The notes under the pieces: model-generated
What the model was told of the DNA's origin: nothing
The model's input: the letters and a program-made list of their open reading frames with translations, nothing else
Database searches by the model: none
Part shown: in pieces, positions 56,691 through 64,000 of the stretch
How positions within the stretch are numbered: position 1 is the stretch's first letter
Layout of the letters: each line of letters opens with the position of its first letter
Origin: Sipunculus nudus
Taxonomy: Eukaryota; Annelida; Sipuncula; Golfingiida; Sipunculidae
Direction: 5' to 3'
DNA length: 64,000 nucleotides
Assembly: GCA_026874595.1 (NCBI GenBank)
Contig: CM049307.1
Span: forward strand, 94,710,330 to 94,774,329
Translations under genes and position numbers: made by a program

Positions 56691-59600
56691 CTCTTCTCTT
56701 ATATTACACAGAAAAAATTGCGTGTATATACAATAGGTCAAGATAAAGGAAAATACGTCTTAATAATGTAAATACGTCCTAACTATCATTAAATTTGTGA
56801 TTCATATTGTAGAATCAAGCTTTTCCCTCTTTTTTTTATTGTAGATTACCACCCACTTGAAGCATTGCAGAATCTCGTTTAAAATTTAAATAATTTCTTG
56901 TTATTTTGGTTTTTATTTTGTATCAGTTTTTTATTATCAAGCTTAGTGTCCCATGAAATGCCCTAATTATTTGTCAGATAAAACAACCCTTGAGTTCTTG
57001 CGAGAGCACCGTCTCTCTAATCACTCGGCCAAGATCTCCTCCGCTTACCTTAGCAGACTACATTTATGATTACAGGAAAAAGGGTTGGGTGTAGATATAA
57101 GCAAACCATTATCATTACCCCTAGTAATACATTGGTTAATTCAATGGCCTTGTCTGTCCTTCCGTCCCACTTTTTTTCTAAACAAGATAAATCCAAACTT
57201 GATATGTATATAAGTGAAATTAAGGAATTAGTGTAATTTTTAGTTCAAATGCTTTTATACTAGTCTGTGTGTCGAGTGGATGCTTGTCGTGCGTGAGATA
57301 TTTAAGAACACATTTATGAGTTCGGAGAAATGATTGAATTGGGGGTGTGGTCCTTGGGCAAGGAAACCATGATAAATCTGTATGGCCTGAAGCGTTGGAG
57401 GAGGTTATTGCTTCCTAAGCACTCTCTGGTCATGTGGCAGTCATTGTCACACAAAACACATACTCTGTCACATTCAATAAACAACAATTTAAAAAAAACT
57501 TTAGATTTAGAAAAAAGATTTAGATACCTTCAACCCACAATTTTATTAATATCATGTGATTGAACAATAACATTGTATAGCATATGCATGAATTGTCATA
57601 ATGAAGACTAATAAATGAAAACCTTTTCCCAGATCAAAGCGTTAATAAAATTTAAACTAGTGATGTATGGGAAATGACGCTAGTCTAACAGCATGGCCCA
57701 TTACGGACCAACATGCATAGCATTTACATCTTAAGGACGGTAGAATTATATGTCCTGTTAAAGCGCATTACCTGGTTGTTCAAGGCAAACTGACCACTAA
57801 ACATGCCTTAACGATTATTGTTCTTTTGCAGTAGTTTTCAACTGATGGTATAGCCATAGCCAATATGCTAACTGCTGTAAAACAACAGTCAGTGCAATAA
57901 ATATGGAGCAACCAGTACTCTGAAGCAGTAACTGTTCAATTAGCGCAAAACATTTCATGAAAATATTTCCCGTCGTGGGAAAAATGTAATTTGCTTTTGA
58001 TTAATGATGTTAATTCCTTAGGGGTCGAAACTGACAATCAATGTGACATCAGGTTTCCAAGAAGAATATAGATAGATCATCTCTACATTGATATTCTCTT
58101 CTTCTGATTGTTACCATTGGTGATCTGCTTATGTTTAACTGAACGAACAACAAAGGGTCTTTACTATAACTCAGATGACTTTCAGTGAGTTCAGCTAAAA
58201 CACATTAATGATATAAAGTATAAGAAATGTTATCAACAGTCTGGAAATGTATTGACCGGAGAGCAGGAATACAGTAATGTATAATGCATCAATATCATTT
58301 CAAGCTTGTAAAATCTATATGATCTATCATATATTAGGTCTTCAAGACAAAGCAGTAACAATATTAAACAAGAATTAAAACTTATCTGTTGGAAGCTATT
58401 TAAGCAAATAAATGTATTAACAACACAGAACCCCAGACGACACCAAAACACTCGGGTAAATAAACAATGAATTAATATAAACATGTATACCTATATAATG
58501 TTATGCAATTCCCAATTTTTTTTTTTTGTATGTTTGAATGAATCGGGCGAATAGTGGATCAGGAACAGGAGTTGATACAGCCTCGAGGAGAGAAGGATAT
58601 TGTGAGACGGATGATGTAGACATCTTTGGAAAATCTAGAGAGTAATGATGCAATCTGGGCAAGTTTAACAAAAATAATGATGTTATAATTGGAGTTGTTT
58701 TCCATAATTATCATGTACTGTTTCATTTCCTGTATTTAAAGTAAAAAATGGGAGCCGGCTCCTCCAGTTCACACTAAATCCGCCCTGCAAATGTGTAATA
58801 TTGATTTGTTTAAAGCGGAATGGTTTTGAAAATATAAGAAACTTTCTATCCAGCAGCTACTGTTTTGTTCTTCTACGTTGCTTTTGCAAAGTGCCTTAAA
58901 AAAATGTTCTATGTCACACAGTAGTAAAAGCGCTGTCAATGTAAGTTTTTTTTTTTTGCAAGTCCTGTTGTAATCATTCTTCCACTGTTTTTTTTCAGCA
59001 TCCATTCGGTGGAGGTACATAAGGAGTGTTTACCGGAGTGGATGGCTGTATTGTATCATGGGCCTGAAACGAACGTTTTAAAATTATTAATACATCATAT
59101 AAAAAAGTGACCCATAGGACATGGCGCTCAGCCAACATGCAAACATGACCTGTGAAGCTACAAGCAAGCGTTAACCGCTATTCACAGTTTTTAAGAACTT
59201 ACTCAGTTAATACAGGGACATGACTAGCTGGTATTTTTAGTCACAAAGTAAGTATTCAACGTGTCATACATAAAGTAACATAATTCAAGTAAATGAGTGC
59301 TAGCATTATTTAGAAATTGGTGCTTTCGTATATATTGTTTACGAAACGGATTGACTGTAGACTGCCCACCATTACAGAAGTATATGTCTGAATAATGGCC
59401 ACCTGTAAATTGGAGAGTCAAATGCTAAATACATGAATGTTTTGTTGACATGAAAACCTCCAATAAAAGAAGAAATTGCTAGAGTCTAACTCGATGTATA
59501 CAGGTATTTAAGATCAAAATGTATCGCAAATTTCTTGCTTGAAGTCCACATTTGAATGATTTTGAAAAAGTTTGATCAAAACGGAGTAATAATAGTGACA

Positions 59601-61239
59601 TCCACATTTGCTGGCCTTGCGTTTCAGGTATGTTTACCTGATTTTGTTTACAATTTCCATGATGACTGTTAAGTAGATCTACCCAGTTTAATGACCAAGA
59701 GTCAAATATTTACGAAAGTGAGAAAAGAAAAAAAAACAGGGACGTCAGCTGCTAATCTTTAATTGACTCTTAAACATGCATATAAATTTAATAATCAATA
59801 CAAATAGCACCATTTGCCTCTATAACATTAAGTATGTTAAGTTGACAAATAAGAATGGTACATATCGGGGCAATCCATGCATTATTTACACTGAAATTTG
59901 GATTTCTGTATGAATTCTACTCAGCATGCCCTGCTTATACGGAAGTTTCTAATTTTTTTATTCACAATTTTTATTAACGGGTTAAATTGATCTTTTTTCG
60001 TTTTTTTTTTCATGATGGTCGGTAAATAAAGCCAGTAAATAAAATTCTCTGATGTACTCGTTAACAATGGGTTTGTCTATGTTTAAATTTATTAGCTACA
60101 GTCAATGTCACAATACCGCCGCTTTTCGGTCTGTCTTGAACTTTTGAACTAATGAAATATTAAAAATTAAGGCTTCACCAGGCTTATATAGTGTTGTAAA
60201 TAAAAAATGAATACCAATGACAATCCATGAATTAGATCAATAGTGATGAGATCAAAATTAATAGCTTTAAAATATTCGCATGAAATACTAAATTTATGAG
60301 TACCAAACGCTGCACCAACACTGTAGATGTCACATAATTAAAAAGGTGAGTAATGAATTGTAAGGTGAGGACTGATATAATTAGTGTAGCATAGGAATAC
60401 TGCTAAATTCAAACGAAATTAATACTCTGGAAGTCACATACTTAAAATGTTTTCATCAGGATATTAACTTATTTGAATTTAGCAGTATTTCCATGCGACA
60501 CTAATTATATAAGTCGGTACCTAAAAATTCATCCTGAAAAACATAATCGTGTATTGATTTGTTTTGTTTTTCTGGTCCTTATCAAAACGGGCCTGCCAAA
60601 GGTTAATGACCAAAAAAAAAGAAGAAGTGCAGCGGAAAAAAAAGAGTACCCTTCTTTGAAATAAAGAGTAAAAAAGTATATTAACGGCAATTTTCAATTG
60701 CTTTCATAAACTGAATAAAGATGTGCTTCGCATTTTAAGTATGTGTACATATGTCGCTCTTAAAGTCAGAGACACATTGCACATCCCCCTAAATGAAGAT
60801 AAGGCTGTTTCTACACGATCTGACACGTGCTTGACGGTTGCACACACAAGAATTGCTAAGTTTCCCTATTCTTGATTTAACTGGGCTGTTACGGCAGGAG
60901 CGAAAAGGTATATATCAACATATTTCCCTGATAAAAAGGGTAAGAACAAGAGTGCTGCTAAAAGAAAGAGTGAAAAAGAGCAACCCATTCCTCTATATAT
61001 TTCAAATAAAATATTTTAGGTTACATATTCAAATCAAAGTTTCCTCTTATACAGTTCAATCTACCTATCTTCCTTAATCTGAAATTCAAAATTTTACTAC
61101 TGGCAGATTCTCCTAACACAAAATGCGTTTAATCCACAATATTCTTTGTGCCTTTATTTTGCATTAAATGTCTGAAAAATTGAACCCCCCCCCCCCTTTC
61201 TTATACTCTCCAATAATGGTTGCATATTTTAATTGAGGC
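56691..61239. other. Long intergenic stretch with a possible SINE fragment
   Basis: At about 56.99-57.06 kb the minus strand reads GATCTTGGCCGAGTGATTAG, a good tRNA box A without a box B; it is probably a SINE fragment. A C run lies near 61.19 kb. No supported gene in the remainder. Confidence 0.35.
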
Positions 61240-62340
61240 CTCTAAGCCCTCAAAATAAAGTCACAGAGTAGTCTTTTAAAATTCTTTACTGTAGTTGTAG
61301 GTGGTACTAACATATTAGTTACATAAAGAAGTTATGTGTCATCTGCAAACATACATATTTTGACAGTGTTATTTCCAATCTGTATTCCATGAATATCTTT
61401 ATCTTGTCTAATCATTTTTGCAAATATTTCAATAACAATTATAAATAAATATGCAGCCAGAGGGTCACCCTGTCTAGTTCCTCATTCCAACTGAAAATAA
61501 CCTGTTGTAAATCCGTTATTCATAACTGAACTCTGTATATCGTTATGTAATATTTTTACCCATCGAAGAAATGAATGATTGAAACCAAAGTATTTTAAAG
61601 CTGCCAAAATAATATCATGATCTACACTGTCGAAAGCAGATTTTAAAAAACCAAAGTATTTTAAAGCTGCCAAAATAATATCATGATCTACACTGTCGAA
61701 AGCAGATTTTAAATCAGCTGCAAACATAAACCCTGAGAGTTTCTCTTCAGCAGTATAGTACTTTACATCCCAAATCAATCTTATAAGTTCTCCGATATAT
61801 CGACCTTTTATAAATGCATACTGATCAGGGTGTATAATTTCCTGCAGATATTTTTCACTACGCTTTACTTAAACTTTGCTTATTATTTTTTCATCAACAT
61901 TTAACAAGCTGATCGGTCTCGAGGCATTCAAATGGTTTAAATCCTTTCCTTGTTTAGGAATTAATTTTACAAGAGCTTGTTTTTGTGTTGATGTCAATGA
62001 TCCAATATCATAGTTTTCATTAATATATTCAGTTAAACACTGTGCAAAATCATCAAATAATACTATGTAGAATTCTTTTGTCAAACCGTCATTTCCTGGT
62101 GTTTTGTTATTTTTCATAGATTTTAAACATTTATAAACCTCACTTTTTGTGATATTTGCCTAACATGACTCAGCTTCTATTTCATTAAGTTATTCATTGG
62201 CGCTTGGAGTGTTAACTAAAAATCTTGCAACTCAGTTTCATCACAAGACACTTTTTTCCTATATTTGTCTTCAAATGCATTTTTAATAAATCTCAATATA
62301 TCTTTGGAATCTTTAATATATTCACCGTTAAAAGTTTTTC
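61240..62340 (-). mobile_element. LINE (L1/Tx1-type) reverse transcriptase region
   Basis: Minus strand. NKTPGNDGLTKEFY, then QALVKLIPKQGKDL, RPISLLNVDEKIISKV (61.87-62.12 kb), motif A FAADLKSAFDSVDH (about 61.7 kb), motif B GTRQGDPLAAYLF (about 61.45 kb) and catalytic FADDT (about 61.35 kb). These are the RT palm motifs in correct order. Motif A and the following helix are duplicated in tandem. Frames are interrupted near 61.8-61.87 kb and a stop follows FADDT, so it is inactive. The 3' end is lost around 61.24 kb. Confidence 0.82.
61585..61713 (-). repeat. In-frame 66-bp duplication of RT motif A
   Basis: Two directly adjacent copies (61585-61650 and 61651-61713) encode LKSAFDSVDHDIILAALKYF plus two more residues twice. 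The copies are virtually identical, so the duplication is recent relative to the decay of the element. Confidence 0.92.
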
Positions 62341-63017
62341 TCAAGGTTTAAAAAATATCTAGACCCTTGTTGCAGCCATTGAGCCCTTGACCTGATTATA
62401 ACTCCTCGTGTGATGTCGTCATAATGTTCCTGTAACTTTTGCTTTGTTGTGTGGTATAAATCTTGCATTTCAGGTGTATCAGAACATCTTAATTCTTGTT
62501 CAAGTTTAGCCACTTTATTTTCCAATCAGACTTTATTTTCTCTAAGTCGTTTAGCCTTTGATTTACTAAAGTGTATCTTGAACTTTAATTTTATATTTAA
62601 GATATTCCCATTTTGTCTTTGCCTTTTCAGTATTCATTTCCTGTTTCCATTCACTGTTTTCCTTAATTAGTTTCAAATATTCAGTATCATTTAATAATTC
62701 ATTGTTCATACACCAGTGAGAAGGTCCCATTTTGTTATCTTTGCTGAAGTTAATGTATAGTAATACTGCTGAATGGTCTGTCCTAGCAGATGAAATTATA
62801 TCACATTTTGTAACAAAAGACTGTAAAGTGTTTGTTATAAAAAAATAATCTAGACGTCTCTGAATTAAAGGAGTATTGGATCGCCAAGTAAAGGCTTTTA
62901 TGTTTTAATGCTTGAGACGCCATATACCAGACAGGTTTAAAGCTTCCATGATGGTAGTTATTTTATTGACAGGATAATGTTTAACAGTGGTCCTTCCTCT
63001 AACTGCGTCAAGTTCTG
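62341..63017 (-). mobile_element. LINE linker between endonuclease and RT
   Basis: Minus-strand remnants include IRSRAQWLQQGSRYFLNLEK (about 62.34-62.40 kb), the pre-RT segment of L1/Tx1 elements, and GPSHWCMNNELLNDTEYLK (about 62.7 kb), the end of the endonuclease domain. GGDFNVHLTELDAVRG at about 63.01 kb carries the endonuclease GDFN motif. It is in a different frame from the upstream part, so a frameshift lies near 63.02-63.05 kb. Confidence 0.75.
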
Positions 63018-63488
63018 TTAGATGAACATTAAAGTCACCACCAAATATATAATCTGCACATCTGTTTCCATAGTCATTTTTGACAGTTCAGCGAGGATCT
63101 TTTCATAAAATTCGACTTGCTGAGTTTCATGGTTTGGCGCATATATGTTTACAAGCAGACATTGCAGACCATTAATTTCACATTCCACAATGATATACCT
63201 CCCTGAAAGATCTAAAGATTTATTGATTTCTCTGAATTCCAGATTCTTACTAATTATTGTACATACACCACAAGACATTGCATTTCCATGTGAAAAATAC
63301 ATTAATCCTCGACACTGATTAGACCATGTAATCTCGTCCTGTTTTGTACAGTGGCATTCTTGTAAAAAGCTAACACCGTTATAACTGTTGTGTTTAACTA
63401 ACCAATTTATGATTTGTCTTCCCTTCATATATTTTCTTATTCCCCTGACGTTTAATGAGAGGACTTGGAATTTAATATTATCTGCCAT
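63018..63488 (-). mobile_element. LINE AP-endonuclease domain, N-terminal part
   Basis: The frame begins MADNIKFQVLSLNVRGI and contains FLQECH (catalytic Glu), YFSHGNAMSCGV, GRYIIVECEINGL and LLVNIYAPN, the order of APE-type endonucleases of L1/Tx1 LINEs. In the intact family this domain nicks the target DNA to prime reverse transcription. The frame is lost before the GDFN motif. Confidence 0.85.
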
Positions 63489-63659
63489 AAAAATAATCAG
63501 TTGAAATGAAACATTTTGAATCTATAGGGTAGTTATAATATGAAGATTTCTTTTTTATATCACCATGCATCATAATGATCAGTTTTACATTAAGCATACA
63601 GGTCATACAGGTCAATGATCATAATAAGAAAACACAATATACATGAGTATAAAACCATA

Positions 63660-64000
63660 TGGTCATTTTCCTTGTCTGGCTTTATATTAATTCTTATATT
63701 TACCATATCAAGCAATTGTAATTAGCTGTTCCAATGATTGTCCGTATCTGATCTGTTTAATCCCTCCTTTGAAATCCTTTATGAAAACCTTTCCATCCAA
63801 AGTCCATGCCTCTTTGATTCTTTGGTCATCACAAATCATCAACTATTACTACTCTTGATCCTTTGCCTTTCCTTCATTACTATTTCTTTGACCTCTCTTC
63901 TCAGAAATTTAACAATAATTGCCCTGGGCCCCTTTCCAGCATTATTTCCAGTAAATTTACCAACTCTATGGGCAGCATCAATATCTTTTCTTTCAATGTC
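63660..64000 (-). mobile_element. LINE ORF1 C-terminal part, running off the window
   Basis: On the minus strand, from 64000: DIERKDIDAAHRVGKFTGNN, RAIIVKFLRREVKEIVMKER, then after a frame change DQRIKEAWTLDGKVFIKDFK and GGIKQIRYG. H-R-V-G followed by R-A-I-I-V-K-F and the D-G-K-V-F-I-K-D ending match the L1-type ORF1 RNA-binding domain. It lies just upstream of the endonuclease frame, as expected for ORF1-ORF2 order. Confidence 0.7.

Noticed and set aside
1-64000. Bacterial or phage origin with operons, RBS and defence systems
   Set aside because: Introns with GT/AG borders, LINEs, Penelope-like elements, SINEs and microsatellites all indicate an animal genome.

Overview
The window looks like a piece of a marine invertebrate genome, most likely a lophotrochozoan and possibly a mollusc. 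The DNA is AT-rich with no dense operon-like coding. Genes are short exons separated by introns with GT/AG borders. There are many (TA)n and (C)n tracts, tRNA-derived SINE-like repeats, Penelope-like retroelements, non-LTR retrotransposons and hAT-type DNA transposons. The species cannot be fixed from the sequence alone.

The only recognisable host genes form a decaying tandem array of small secreted C-type-lectin-like (CTLD) genes, all on the + strand. The shared architecture is: exon 1, a short signal peptide ending in phase 1; exon 2, an unrecognised module of about 50-100 residues with a conserved C-x-G; exon 3, the N-terminal half of the CTLD; exon 4, the C-terminal half ending in I-C-E plus a short tail with an extra Cys. 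Two loci look intact: 26220-29325 (242 aa) and 45781-48685 (222 aa). Locus 1 (336-4732) has a broken exon 2, but exons 1, 3 and 4 still join into an open 163-aa frame. Locus 2 (11453-13889), locus 3 (17.7-18.65 kb) and locus 5 (42.48-43.60 kb) are pseudogenes. A further exon-2 relic lies at 38.8-38.95 kb.

Region by region: 0-5 kb, locus 1 with a non-autonomous hAT element in an intron; 5.8 kb, a SINE; 7.54-9.33 kb, a minisatellite of about 47 x 38 bp; 11.4-13.9 kb, locus 2 pseudogene; 15.0-15.6 kb, a decayed 33-bp repeat that reads as 11-residue heptad-like units on the minus strand; 15.65-16.15 kb, a second hAT-like element; 17.7-25.3 kb and 26.6-33.5 kb, two copies of one large tandem duplication. 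Copy A has gained a Penelope-like element and a LINE and has lost its lectin gene. Copy B keeps an intact lectin gene and has gained a SINE. 35.8-36.65 kb holds a repeat of about 150 bp; 40.3-40.8 kb a LINE relic; 41.6-42.5 kb a second Penelope-like fragment next to locus 5; 45.8-48.7 kb the intact locus 6; 53.3-56.7 kb interspersed and 330-bp tandem repeats; 61.2-64.0 kb an L1/Tx1-type LINE on the minus strand running off the window.

The biology suggested is birth-and-death evolution of a secreted lectin-like family, perhaps used in immunity or adhesion, in a repeat-rich region. The function is inference from the family. Splice structures are predicted by eye from frame and paralogue agreement, without transcript support.
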